Assembly: GCF_002786295.1 (NCBI RefSeq)
Contig: NZ_PGTC01000024.1
Span: forward strand, 1 to 64,000
Length of the DNA stretch: 64,000 nucleotides
Direction: 5' to 3'
Origin: Pseudooceanicola marinus
GTDB taxonomy: Bacteria; Pseudomonadota; Alphaproteobacteria; Rhodobacterales; Rhodobacteraceae
Shown here piece after piece: positions 18,818 to 27,999 of the stretch. The notes under the pieces are model-generated. The model saw nothing but the letters and a program-made list of their open reading frames with translations, searched no databases and was not told where the DNA came from. Every line of letters begins with the position of its first letter. Positions within the stretch are counted from its first letter, which is position 1. A program made the position numbers and the translations under genes.

Positions 18818-18942
18818 GTAGCGAAGAGACGCTATTGTGAGTCACCCATAGGTGTGGATCGATTGCCATGGGGATGGCCGCCTTTGCCAGAGCGGCCGAC
18901 GTCATGTAGCATCAGATCATATGAAGGCGGAGGGACACGCCG

Positions 18943-19623
18943 ATGGATCATAACCGCATGGAAACCGCGCTGGTCGTCGATGACCACCCGTTGTTTTGCG
19001 AGGCGCTGGCGCTGACGCTGCGCAGCGTGGCCGGCATCAGCGACATCCGCAAGGCCGCGACGTTGCAGGAGGCGCTGGAGCAGTTGCAGGCCCATGGCGT
19101 GCCCAATGTCATCATCCTGGACCTGAACCTGCCGGACGTGACCGGCCTGGACGGCCTGGTCAGGCTGCGCAACGCGGCGGGCGTGCCCGTGGTCGTGGTG
19201 TCCTCCATGTCGGAGGACCGGCTGATCGCCTCGGCGATTCGCGCCGGGGCATCTGGCTATATTCCAAAGCACAGCGATCGCGAGGTTTTCCGCACCGCCT
19301 TCGACCACCTGCGCCGCGGCGACACCTTCGTGCCCGAGGGCTACCTCAGCAGCAGCGACAGCCCCGACGACAGCAGCGCGATGGACCGCGACGAGGCGCT
19401 GGCGCGCATGGCCACGCTGACCAATCAGCAGGCACGGATCCTCGACCTGATCAAGGCGGGCAAACTGAACAAGCAGATCGCCTTCGAGCTGTCGATCGCC
19501 GAGACCACGGTGAAGGCCCATGTCACCGCGATCATGCGCAAGCTGGGGGTGCAAAGCCGTACTCAGGCCGCGCTTCTGGCCAGCGAGGCCAGTTTCAGGA
19601 ACGTCCTACTGGGAGAGGGGTGA
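18943..19623 (+). CDS. LuxR/NarL-type response regulator
   Basis: 226 residues with GGAGGGA 7-8 nt before the ATG. The receiver domain has the acidic pair Asp13-Asp14, the phospho-acceptor Asp58 (VIILDLNLPD) and Lys107 (SGYIPKHS). The DNA-binding domain at about 155-215 has the GerE pattern: LTNQQARILDLIKAGKLNKQIAFEL, then AETTVKAHVTAIMRKLGV. It is the first gene of an operon with a FIST sensor and a PAS histidine kinase, and is divergent from coxSLM. By analogy with regulator sets of this build that control oxidative dehydrogenases, it probably activates coxSLM, but the target is inferred from position and the palindrome only. Confidence 0.92.
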   Translation: MDHNRMETALVVDDHPLFCEALALTLRSVAGISDIRKAATLQEALEQLQAHGVPNVIILDLNLPDVTGLDGLVRLRNAAGVPVVVVSSMSEDRLIASAIRAGASGYIPKHSDREVFRTAFDHLRRGDTFVPEGYLSSSDSPDDSSAMDRDEALARMATLTNQQARILDLIKAGKLNKQIAFELSIAETTVKAHVTAIMRKLGVQSRTQAALLASEASFRNVLLGEG

Positions 19624-19629
19624 GCCACG

Positions 19630-20790
19630 GTGAGAGTCCAGGCCCCTCCCATGCAACGCGTGCCCCTGACCTTGGGCCGTGAGCCGACAGGGGCAGGGCC
19701 GCTCGCGCCCGCAGACCGGTCCAGGCCATCGAACGGTAGGGTGTCAGGACCGCAGGCCGCACCGGAGACCACGACGCCCGGTGGCGCCTTTCGGGACAGC
19801 CGTGCCATCGGCTGCCACGCGGGCGGCGAGATCGACGCCTCTGGCTATGCCGCGGGCCGGCTGGTCGGCCTGGGTCTGCCGCGCAGCCACTTTCGCGCCC
19901 GGGCCCTGGCCTTCACCGAGGCAGAAGCCCAGGCCACGACCACCCTGGTGCGCCGGATCCTGCAGGCCCGCGGGGCCCTGCAACAGGAGGCCCCGGACTG
20001 GTCGGAAGATTTCGCCGTCCTGCTGATCGACGGCGCCCGCCTGACTGCGGAAACCGTGGCAGCCCGCATCGCCTCCGCCCTGGGTCCGATCCCCATGATC
20101 GGCGCCAGCCTCGCCCCCGCGGCGGTCCCGTCGCCCCCCCATGCGGACACCGCCCGCGTGATCTTCGGCTCCGGCAATGTTGCCTGCGGCGCCATGCTGC
20201 TGATGGTGCGCGGGCGCTGTCCGGTCCGGGCCTTTCGCAGTGATCACTTCACCCCCACCGACCGGCGCATGGTCGTCACCGCCGCCGATCCCGCCCTCCG
20301 CCTGGTCACCGGGATCAACGGCGCGCCGGCCACACAGGAATATGCGCGCCTGACAGGGCTGGACCCGACCCGCCTGGGGCCGGCCGACTTCATCGCCCAC
20401 CCGCTTCTGGTGCGCGTCGGCGAAGAGCATTTCATCCGCGCCATCCGCCGGGTGACGCCCCAGGGCGCGCTGGAATTCCGCTCCGCCGTGGGGGAGGGCA
20501 TGGTGCTGACCCTGGCGCGGGCCGGCGACATGGCCGTAAGCCTGAACCGCGACCTGGAGGCCCTGCGCCGTGACAGCCCGACGGGCGCCGCGCCCGACAT
20601 GATCCTGGCCTTCGATTCCCATCTGCGCCGCAGCGAAGCGACCGCCCGCGGCCAGTCGGACCGCCTGTCGGCCATCATGGCCCGGCACCGGCTGCGCGGC
20701 CTGTCCAGCCATGGCGAACAACAGGGCGGTCGCCACCTGAACCACAGCCTGGCGGGCCTGGCGATCTACCCGCCACCGCCAGACGCATAG
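19630..20790 (+). CDS. FIST-domain signal sensor
   Basis: 386 residues if started at the GTG at 19630; the first ~55 residues are Pro/Arg-rich and a later start is possible. The body matches FIST-N plus FIST-C: AIGCHAGGEIDASGY, FAVLLIDGARLTAETVAARIASALG, IPMIGASLAPAA, VIFGSGNVACGAMLLMVRG and EFRSAVGEGMVLTLARAGDMAVSL. FIST domains bind small ligands, proposed to be amino acids or similar, and work with histidine kinases. No membrane segment is present, so it is cytoplasmic. It lies between the response regulator (7 nt) and the kinase (2 nt), so the three are probably one unit in which FIST supplies the signal. Confidence 0.86.
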   Translation: MRVQAPPMQRVPLTLGREPTGAGPLAPADRSRPSNGRVSGPQAAPETTTPGGAFRDSRAIGCHAGGEIDASGYAAGRLVGLGLPRSHFRARALAFTEAEAQATTTLVRRILQARGALQQEAPDWSEDFAVLLIDGARLTAETVAARIASALGPIPMIGASLAPAAVPSPPHADTARVIFGSGNVACGAMLLMVRGRCPVRAFRSDHFTPTDRRMVVTAADPALRLVTGINGAPATQEYARLTGLDPTRLGPADFIAHPLLVRVGEEHFIRAIRRVTPQGALEFRSAVGEGMVLTLARAGDMAVSLNRDLEALRRDSPTGAAPDMILAFDSHLRRSEATARGQSDRLSAIMARHRLRGLSSHGEQQGGRHLNHSLAGLAIYPPPPDA

Positions 20791-20792
20791 CC

Positions 20793-22586
20793 ATGACCGA
20801 AATGTCCGACCTCATCGACCCAGGCGAACCGCCGGAAGACCAGATCGCCCGGCTACGGGTCATCGCCGAGGCGCTGATGCGACGCGTCGAACAGCAACCC
20901 GACCTGTCCGAGGCCACCTTTGCTCAGCTGCATCGTACCACCCTGCTGGAACAGGAGGTGCACAATCGCACCCGCGAGCTGGAAGAGACGCTGGACCTCT
21001 TGAACGCCGCCAACGAACGCCTGGCCAGTTCCTACCGGGAAAAGGAGGCGGTGCGCACCAACCTGATCAACGCAATCGAGGCGGTGCAGGGCGGTTTTGC
21101 CCTGTTCAGCCGCGACGAAGAGCTGGTGCTGTGCAACTCGCGCTTCGGCATGCATATGCCCGACCTGCGCGCCGCCCTGGCCCCCGGGCTGACCTTCGCG
21201 GACTATATCGACCTTGTCAGCCGGTCACCGCACCTGACCCTGCCGCCGGGCGAGTCGCGCGAGGACTGGAAACGCCGGCGCCTGGCGCGCCACCAGGATC
21301 AGAACCTGCGCCTGAACGTGCGGCTGAACTGGAACCGCTGGGTGCAGGTCAGCGAACACCGCACCCCCGACGGGGGCATCGTCATCCTGCAAACCGATGT
21401 GACCGATATCATGCGGATCGAGCGGCAGGAACGCGAACGCATGCTGGACGACCAGGCCCGGCTCATCCGCGCCACGCTGGAACATCTTGACCAGGGGGTC
21501 TGCATCTTCGACCGGCAATCCCGGCTGGTCGGCTGGAACCGCCGCGTGGGCGAGATGCTCGCCTTCCCCCTGCGCATGTTCTACATGGGCATCCACGCCG
21601 AGAAGCTGATCGACTGGATGAGCGAAAGCTTCACCTTTACCGACGGGATCGAGGGCGACATGGTGCGCAACTGGACCCGCCGCAAGGATGGGCGCCCACC
21701 GCTGAGCTTCGAGATCGAAAGCGCCGACGACCTGACGCTGGGGGTCTTCGCCCAGGAAATGCCCGACCGTGGCTTCGTCATCAGCTTCACCGACATCACC
21801 AATGAACGCGCCGCGGTCCGCGCGCTCAGCTTCCTCAACGAGGCGCTGGAGGCGCGGGTGTCGGAACGCACCGAGGAGCTGGAGGCCGCCCTGGCCGAGG
21901 CCGCCCTCGCCAACGAGACCAAGTCGCGCTTCGTCGCCGCCGCCAGCCATGACCTGTTGCAGCCACTGTCGGCGGCCAAGCTGTTCCTGGCCTCCGCCGA
22001 GGACGAGGCCTCCGAGGAGGCGGCGCCGGTGCTCGGCAAGGCCCGGCGGGCGCTGGAAAGCGTCGAACACCTGATGGACGCGCTGGTCGACATTTCGCGC
22101 CTCGATTCGGGGCGAACGGAGGTGCATGTCGGCAAGGTCTCCCTGTCGCGGCTGATGCGGCAGCTGGCCGATGAACTGGCGCCGGAGGCGCGCGCCAAGG
22201 GGCTGGACCTGCGGGTGGTGCCGACCACTGCCGTGGTGGCCAGCGATCCGACGTACCTGCGCCGCATCCTGCAGAACCTGCTGACCAACGCCGTGCGCTA
22301 CACCCGCGAGGGCAGCGTGCTGATGGGCGCCCGGCGGCACGCCAACCGGGTGACGGTGGAGGTGATCGACACCGGCCCCGGCATCCCCGAGGACCGCATG
22401 CGCGACATCTTCCGGGAGTTTCAGCGCCTCGATTCCGCCGCCAGCGCGTCGGAAGGAATGGGGCTGGGCCTGGCCATCGTGGAACGCGCCTGCAGCCTGC
22501 TGAACCACGACCTGACCCTCACGTCCGAGCTGGGCAAGGGCACGCGGTTCGCCGTGACCCTGCCCGTCCTGCGGTTCGATTCGTAG
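20793..22586 (+). CDS. PAS-containing sensor histidine kinase (NahK/ErcS'-like)
   Basis: 597 residues, no membrane segments. An N-terminal coiled coil (~30-95) leads into two PAS domains (NAIEAVQGGFALFSRDEELVLCNSRF and TLEHLDQGVCIFDRQSRLVGWN), a second coiled coil, then DHp and ATPase domains. The phospho-acceptor is His386 in AAASHDLLQPLSAAKLF, the block typical of NahK/ErcS'-type kinases. ATP-binding boxes follow: NLLTNAVRYTR, DTGPGIPED, GMGLGLAIVERA and GKGTRFAVTLP. There is no receiver domain. It probably phosphorylates the regulator at 18943 with input from the adjacent FIST protein, and its targets likely include coxSLM. Confidence 0.9.
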   Translation: MTEMSDLIDPGEPPEDQIARLRVIAEALMRRVEQQPDLSEATFAQLHRTTLLEQEVHNRTRELEETLDLLNAANERLASSYREKEAVRTNLINAIEAVQGGFALFSRDEELVLCNSRFGMHMPDLRAALAPGLTFADYIDLVSRSPHLTLPPGESREDWKRRRLARHQDQNLRLNVRLNWNRWVQVSEHRTPDGGIVILQTDVTDIMRIERQERERMLDDQARLIRATLEHLDQGVCIFDRQSRLVGWNRRVGEMLAFPLRMFYMGIHAEKLIDWMSESFTFTDGIEGDMVRNWTRRKDGRPPLSFEIESADDLTLGVFAQEMPDRGFVISFTDITNERAAVRALSFLNEALEARVSERTEELEAALAEAALANETKSRFVAAASHDLLQPLSAAKLFLASAEDEASEEAAPVLGKARRALESVEHLMDALVDISRLDSGRTEVHVGKVSLSRLMRQLADELAPEARAKGLDLRVVPTTAVVASDPTYLRRILQNLLTNAVRYTREGSVLMGARRHANRVTVEVIDTGPGIPEDRMRDIFREFQRLDSAASASEGMGLGLAIVERACSLLNHDLTLTSELGKGTRFAVTLPVLRFDS

Positions 22587-22744
22587 ACGCAGCAGGCGGG
22601 TTCACCGGCGCGCAACCGACGTGCGGAGGGCGTCCCCCCGAATGCGACAGGGCCAGAACGCAAAAGGCGCGGATCGCCCTCCGGCCAAAACATAGCTCCG
22701 CGCCCGGGTCACGGGCGTCAGGGGCGTCACGGCCCGGATCGAGG

Positions 22745-24088
22745 TTACGAGCCCGGCCGGGCGCCGGACGAGCCTTTCGTCTCCGATGGGAAGGGTAGGA
22801 CAACAGCGGGCGCCGCGCCGTCGACCGACAGCGGGGGTCTGCCCCCTGAGGCCTGCGCAGGCTTCCGTTCCGTCGGGCGGGGTGGCAGAAGGCTCGCCAT
22901 CAAGGCCTCCATCTGCCGCGACCATGCGGTGAAACCGTGATGCCTTTCCCAGGCCTCCCGGATCGCCATAGGTTGCGCCGAGCCGGCACGGGCATGAGCC
23001 TCCGCCAGGGCGACGACGCGAAGGGCATCTTCCGCCGCATCCTCTCCCCCGGTCGCGCCGGTCAGAAAACAGGCATGGGGGTGGTGCCGTGCCACATCGC
23101 GGCACCCCGGCAGGTCCGGCAGCGCCACGGGCAATCCCGCTTCGAAAGCCTCCAGCGCCCCGATCGGTTGCCCCTCGTAGCGCGAGGTCAGCAGGTAGCA
23201 ATCCGCCGCCACCAGCCAGGGGCGCAGGTCCTCCACTGGGCCGTTGAAATCTATCCGGCGCAAGCCGGCACTGCCCAGGATCCGCCGCGCGCGCTGCCGG
23301 AAAGCATGGGTCTCCGTCCCCTCTCCGCAGAAGCTCAGACGGTAGCTTCCCGGCAGCGCGGCAAAGATATGTAGCGCTCGGTCGAGGTTCTTCTGGCGCG
23401 AGGCCCGACCCGTCACGAGGATGCGGCGCACCGCCCCGGGCCGGTCTGCGGCGGGAGGGGCCGGCAGGGGACCGACGGTGGAACTGTTGGCCAGAACCTC
23501 CAGCCGGTGACGACGGATCAGGCCTGCGCCGGTGGCAGCGACATAGCTGTCGCGGGCGGTGGCGGACAGGAAGATCAGGCAGCGCGCCGGGCCGTTGCGC
23601 AGCGACAGCCGCTCCAGCCACAGGGCGAGACGGGCCAGAAGCCGGCGGTGACCCGGGCCGAAGGGCAGCCCGTGGTAGGTGATGGCGATGGCAGGCGGCG
23701 GCAACGCATGCCCCCGGGCGCCTGGCAGGGCGAAGCGCAGCGCCCAGCCCAGGAGGATCAGGTGCAGCAGCACGACCCCCATGCGTGCATGGGCCCAGAC
23801 GAGATCCGGCGTTTCCCGCCGGAGCAGCCGCGCCAGCCGGCGCGCGGTCGTCAGCATCTGCCAGGGCCGCAGGCGCGAGGCCAGACCCGGCATTGGAATG
23901 TGACGCACCCCCGCGCCGCGCAGGGCGCTGTAGCCGCCCCGGTCAGGTGCCGAGAGGACCACGAAACGGGCCTGGCCGCCGCAGGCTCGCACCAGATGTT
24001 CAAGATGCCGGGGCACGCCGGAACGCCCGCCGTCCCCGCCGATCAGCACCACTTTGGGGCGCGCCGCCTGCGCCTCAGACCTTTCCAA
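22745..24088 (-). CDS. Glycosyltransferase, GT4-like
   Basis: 447 residues with a GT-B fold. The N-terminal half starts VVLIGGDGGRSGVPRHLEHL. The C-terminal group 1 domain carries ILVTGRASRQKNLDRALHIF, LSFCGEGTE and SRYEGQPIGALEAFEAGLPVALPD, the last holding the E-x7-E donor-site pattern (E-G-Q-P-I-G-A-L-E). The Pro/Ser-rich tail (residues ~405-447) is unlike the rest and may be non-essential. Its start overlaps the upstream GT2 gene by 14 nt, so the two are co-translated. A role in a surface or secreted glycan is inferred from the cluster; donor and acceptor are unknown. Confidence 0.85.
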   Translation of the reverse strand: MERSEAQAARPKVVLIGGDGGRSGVPRHLEHLVRACGGQARFVVLSAPDRGGYSALRGAGVRHIPMPGLASRLRPWQMLTTARRLARLLRRETPDLVWAHARMGVVLLHLILLGWALRFALPGARGHALPPPAIAITYHGLPFGPGHRRLLARLALWLERLSLRNGPARCLIFLSATARDSYVAATGAGLIRRHRLEVLANSSTVGPLPAPPAADRPGAVRRILVTGRASRQKNLDRALHIFAALPGSYRLSFCGEGTETHAFRQRARRILGSAGLRRIDFNGPVEDLRPWLVAADCYLLTSRYEGQPIGALEAFEAGLPVALPDLPGCRDVARHHPHACFLTGATGGEDAAEDALRVVALAEAHARAGSAQPMAIREAWERHHGFTAWSRQMEALMASLLPPRPTERKPAQASGGRPPLSVDGAAPAVVLPFPSETKGSSGARPGS

Positions 24089-25010
24089 GGATCGCCGCCC
24101 CCCAGAAGCCGAGATTGCCCTGCCAGTCCTGCCGGTAGAGCCCGGCGCGACGCAGCTGGCGCAGCCGCTCGCCCAGGCCCGACTGGCGGACGCGGCACAA
24201 AGTGCGCAGGATCGCGCGGTTTTCCGGCAGCAACAGGTCCTCGCACCGTGTCAACGCATCGATCTGGGCCTGCAGCCGCGCCGCGTAGGCCCCGCGCAGC
24301 ACCTGCCCCTTGCGCCCGGCCCAGGCCCGCAGCCCCCGCGCCGCGCCGATGGCATTGTCCCCGTGCAGCCGGTAGAGCAGCGCCGGGGCACGATCGGCCA
24401 GGCAGAGCGCCCCGGCCCCGCTGAGCAGCTGGTACAGGAACCAGTCGTGCGCATAGATCCCCTGCGCCAGCGGAGCGGCCCGTCGAGCCAGCCGCGCCGC
24501 CGCCGGGTTGAGGACCAGCGTGTTGCCAAAGGCCACGTTTTCCACCAGCGCATTGGCGAAGGAGGGGCGCCTGCGCAGCGGGGGCGATGTGCGATAGCGG
24601 CCCGCCTCCGGCTGCCAGTCGATGCGGCGGGCAAAGGTGAAGGCCGGCAGGCTGTTCGGCACGCGGCCCAGCACCTCTCGCGCCCGCGCCAGGCGACCGG
24701 GCAGCCAGATGTCGTCCTGATCCGCCAGCGCCACGTAGCCCGGCACCTCCGGCAGGTCCGCCAGCAAGGCCATGTAGTTGGCCGCAAAGCCCCGGCCCGG
24801 CCCCTCGGTCAGGCGGATCCGATAACCGCTCCCGTCAAGCTGCGCGGCGAACCGCGCGAGCAGCTCCGGCCCCGCGTCGGCGGAGCCATCGTCGCTGACC
24901 CGCAACTCCCAGGCATCTAGGCCGCTGGCCAGCAAACTGGTCAGCTGTGGCTCCAGGTGGCGGGCCCCGTTGTAGAGCCCCATCAGGATCAGCATGCGCC
25001 GCTCTCCCAT
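24075..25010 (-). CDS. Glycosyltransferase family 2
   Basis: 311 residues with a GT-A fold: MLILMGLYNGARHLEPQL at the N terminus, RVSDDGSADAGPELLARF (nucleotide-binding DDGS) and a metal-binding ADQDDIWLPGRLARA. The C-terminal part (AHDWFLYQLL, YRLHGDNAIGA) is typical of rhamnosyltransferase-like GT2 enzymes. No membrane segment is present. It is the first gene of the leftward pair, divergent from the rightward glycosyltransferase pair at 25189-27833, with a ~180-nt intergenic region that holds a GTTAAC word. Confidence 0.9.
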   Translation of the reverse strand: MGERRMLILMGLYNGARHLEPQLTSLLASGLDAWELRVSDDGSADAGPELLARFAAQLDGSGYRIRLTEGPGRGFAANYMALLADLPEVPGYVALADQDDIWLPGRLARAREVLGRVPNSLPAFTFARRIDWQPEAGRYRTSPPLRRRPSFANALVENVAFGNTLVLNPAAARLARRAAPLAQGIYAHDWFLYQLLSGAGALCLADRAPALLYRLHGDNAIGAARGLRAWAGRKGQVLRGAYAARLQAQIDALTRCEDLLLPENRAILRTLCRVRQSGLGERLRQLRRAGLYRQDWQGNLGFWGAAILGKV

Positions 25011-25188
25011 GACGGGCCGCCCGACGCGACCCTGACCCGGATCCTTGCCCCGGGCCGGTTAACACGAGGTATGCGCAACCCGACCCGCGACCATACCGGG
25101 CGCGGAGCGCAGGGAAACGGTGGCGGTAAACCCTTCTTTCACGGCCGGGAGCGTATGACCGGCTGAGATGCTCCAGAAGGACCTCGCC

Positions 25189-26487
25189 GTGTCGACCATG
25201 ACCCTTTCGCTGCGCCTCGGGCGCCGGTTCCTGCAGATCCTGGCCGAGGATGGGCCGTGGGCCGCTCTGGCGCGCACCCGCCTCTGGCTACGCCGCAGGC
25301 TCCGGGACGAGCCGCCCAGCGTTGCGCCCGGCAGCGGGCAGGCGTGGCGCGGGGCCGACGACCTGCAGGCGTTCTGGGTGGAAAGCGCCACGCGCGGGGC
25401 CTTTCGCCTGGCCACCGCGCCCGTCCTGCAACGACGCCGGAAGGTGGCCCTGATCGGCGACCTGAACCTGCCGCAATGCCGGAAGTACCGGGTGGAACAG
25501 CTGGCCGAGGTGATGGCCCTGGCGGGGGCCGAGTACAGCTTCGCTCACTACGAGGACCTGCCGCGCTGCATGGATATCCTGCAGGATACCACGCACCTCT
25601 TCCTCTACCGGCTGCGCAGCCACCCGGTGGTCACGCGCCACCTCTACGAAGCCCGCCGCCTGCGCCTGCGGGTGCTCTACGACATCGACGACCCGCTGTT
25701 TTCCGTGCCGGCCTATGCGGGCTATCAGAACATGACGGCCCTGCCCCACGACCTGCAGCAGCATTTCCTGGCCGAGGCGCCCTTCTTCGCCGAGGTGATG
25801 AACCTGGCGGATGCGGTCAGCGTCTCCACCCCGGCGCTGCGTGCGCACGCGCGGGATTTCACCCCGCGCCCGGTCTTCCTGCGCCGCAACTTCGCCGATC
25901 GTGCCACGCTGGAGGCGCGGCCTGCGCAGGTCAGGCGCCCGACCAAGGGGTTTCGCCTGTGCTTTGCCAGCGGATCGCATGGGCATGAGGTGGATTTTGC
26001 ACTGATCGAAGGGGACGTGGTGCGTTTCCTGCAGGGAGACCCCGGGCGCCGGCTGGTGATCCTGGGTCATTTCGACCCGACCCGCCTGCCATCCGCGCTG
26101 CGCGGTCAGGTCGAGCGCCATCCCTTCACCGACTACGCCGGCTACCTCGGCCATCTGGCAAGCTGCGACGCCGCGGTGATGCCGCTGGCCGATGACCTCT
26201 TCAACCGCTGCAAGAGCGCCGTGCGTGTGATCGACGCCGCCTCGGTGGGCGTCCCCAGCCTGGTGGGGCAAGTTTCGGACATGGGGGCCATGGTGCGCGA
26301 CGGCGAGACCGGGCACGTCCTGAGCCCCGAGGCGAATTGGGCCGAGACGCTGGAAGCCATGGCCGCCGCCCCTGAAACCACCGCCCGGATGGGCCAGCGC
26401 GCGCGCGGCGACCTGGAAACCCGCTGGGCCGCCGGGTTGGACACGCCGGTGATCGATCCGGAGATGATCCGCTGGGTGATGGCATGA
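25189..26487 (+). CDS. Glycosyltransferase, group 1-like
   Basis: About 432 residues. The GTG at 25189 is chosen because AGAAGGA lies 7 nt upstream; ATGs at 25168 and 25198 are alternatives. The first ~90 residues are basic and helical, followed by KVALIGDLNLPQCRKYRVEQLAEVM and LRVLYDIDDPLFSVPAYAGY (the IDD-P block of a GT4 subgroup). The C-terminal donor-binding half includes ILGHFDPTRLP, DAAVMPLADDLFNRCKSAVRVIDAASVGVPSLV and VRDGETGHVLSPEANW. It overlaps the next glycosyltransferase by 4 nt (ATGA). Both likely act on the same glycan. Confidence 0.83.
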   Translation: MSTMTLSLRLGRRFLQILAEDGPWAALARTRLWLRRRLRDEPPSVAPGSGQAWRGADDLQAFWVESATRGAFRLATAPVLQRRRKVALIGDLNLPQCRKYRVEQLAEVMALAGAEYSFAHYEDLPRCMDILQDTTHLFLYRLRSHPVVTRHLYEARRLRLRVLYDIDDPLFSVPAYAGYQNMTALPHDLQQHFLAEAPFFAEVMNLADAVSVSTPALRAHARDFTPRPVFLRRNFADRATLEARPAQVRRPTKGFRLCFASGSHGHEVDFALIEGDVVRFLQGDPGRRLVILGHFDPTRLPSALRGQVERHPFTDYAGYLGHLASCDAAVMPLADDLFNRCKSAVRVIDAASVGVPSLVGQVSDMGAMVRDGETGHVLSPEANWAETLEAMAAAPETTARMGQRARGDLETRWAAGLDTPVIDPEMIRWVMA

Positions 26488-27833
26488 GCGCACCGCATCT
26501 TCTGGTCGGCAACATATTCTTCGCCCCCTATACCTACGGCGGCGCCACGATCGTCGCCGAGGAGGTGGCCCGGCACCTGGCCCTGGATCACGGCTGGCAG
26601 GTCAGCGCGGTCTCCGCCGTCAGCCGCGCTGACCTGCCAGCCTATGCCCTGCGCAAGGTGCAGACGGGGCCTGTGCCGAACTACCTTATCAACCTGCCCC
26701 CCGGGCGCAGCTACGCGGCGCATTACAGCAATCCACAGGTGACCGAGACGGTCAGCCGCCTCCTGCACAGCCTGGCTCCGGACCTGCTGCACCTGCATTG
26801 CCTGCAGGAGCTGGGCAGCGGGCTGATCCGCGCCGGGCGGGAGGCCGGAGTGCCGGTCGTCGTTTCCACCCACGACTTCTGGTGGCTCTGCGAGCGACAG
26901 TTCATGATCCGTCCCGACGGGCGCTACTGCGGACAGTCCCCGGTGCGCATCGAGGGGTGTCGGGGGTGTGTCGTTGACCATGACCGGGCGCGCACGCGGG
27001 CGCGTCACCTCGCCCGCGCCCTGGCGGAGGCGGACCTGGTCACCTACCCGTCCGCCTTCGCCCGCGACCTGTCGCGCGCCTCCGGCCTGGGCGCCCGGGC
27101 AGATGCCGTCTGGCAGAACGGTGTCACGCTTCCGGGTCCGGATTTCGCGGACCGCCAGGCGGCACGCCGCGCGCGGGATCCGCGGCTGACCTTCGGCTTC
27201 TGCGGCGGCCCGTCGCAGTTGAAAGGCTGGCCGCTGATCCGGGAGGCCTTCGCCCCGCTGACGCGACAGGACTTCCGCGTGTGGCTCGTCGATGGCGCGC
27301 TGGAGGGCAGTTGGTGGCAGGATGTGCCGCTCAAGTCGCTGCCAGGGGATTGGCAGGTCCGGCCCCGTTATAGCCAGGGGGACATGGATGCCTTCTGGGC
27401 CGAAATCGACGTGCTGCTTTTCCCGTCGCAATGGAAGGAGACCTTCGGCCTGACGGTGCGGGAAGCCCTGGCGCGCGGCGTGCGGGTGATCCAGACGGAC
27501 AGCGGCGGCACAGTGGAACATGCCGGGCCGGACCGGGATCGCCTGATCCCGGTCGGTGCCGGGGCAGAGGCGCTGCGGCGGGAAATCCTGCATGCCCTCG
27601 ACCGGGCGGACCGTCACGCCGAGCCGGTACCCGTCACCGGCTTCGCCGCGCAGGCGGAGGCCTTAGTTCGCCTGAGCGCGCCGCTGATCGAACCGCGGGG
27701 CGTCTGGCCCGAGGACCTGTCACAGGAAAACGCCCTGCCCCGCGACATGGCCCCGCTTGCACCGATCAGCCCGCGCGCCAGGGAGCTCGTGGAAGAGATT
27801 GCGCCAGCACGCCAACGGGCGCACCGCGCCTGA
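26484..27833 (+). CDS. Glycosyltransferase, GT4 family
   Basis: 449 residues. N-terminal domain: FFAPYTYGGATIVAEEVARHL (acceptor-side glycine loop) and HLHCLQELGSGLIRAGREAGVPVVVSTHDFWWLCER. A cysteine cluster RIEGCRGCV occurs near 165. C-terminal domain: LTFGFCGGPSQLKGWPLIREAF and PSQWKETFGLTVREALARGVRVIQTDSGG, the complete E-x7-E donor motif. The start is ATGA-coupled to the preceding gene. After the stop there is a ~165-nt gap before the convergent sulfotransferase, with no clear terminator. Confidence 0.9.
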   Translation: MSAPHLLVGNIFFAPYTYGGATIVAEEVARHLALDHGWQVSAVSAVSRADLPAYALRKVQTGPVPNYLINLPPGRSYAAHYSNPQVTETVSRLLHSLAPDLLHLHCLQELGSGLIRAGREAGVPVVVSTHDFWWLCERQFMIRPDGRYCGQSPVRIEGCRGCVVDHDRARTRARHLARALAEADLVTYPSAFARDLSRASGLGARADAVWQNGVTLPGPDFADRQAARRARDPRLTFGFCGGPSQLKGWPLIREAFAPLTRQDFRVWLVDGALEGSWWQDVPLKSLPGDWQVRPRYSQGDMDAFWAEIDVLLFPSQWKETFGLTVREALARGVRVIQTDSGGTVEHAGPDRDRLIPVGAGAEALRREILHALDRADRHAEPVPVTGFAAQAEALVRLSAPLIEPRGVWPEDLSQENALPRDMAPLAPISPRARELVEEIAPARQRAHRA

Positions 27834-27999
27834 ACGGCTGCTCTTAAGGATGTGACGCTCGACACGCCCCCGTCCGTCCAGCGCAGGGAGACCGCTGCAG
27901 CAGACCACGACGTCGAACAAGATCACCGCCAACTCCTCTGCCGGGCGGTCGCGCGATCTCGGCATGGGCGCGGATCCGTCGCCCTGGCCAGCGGCAGGT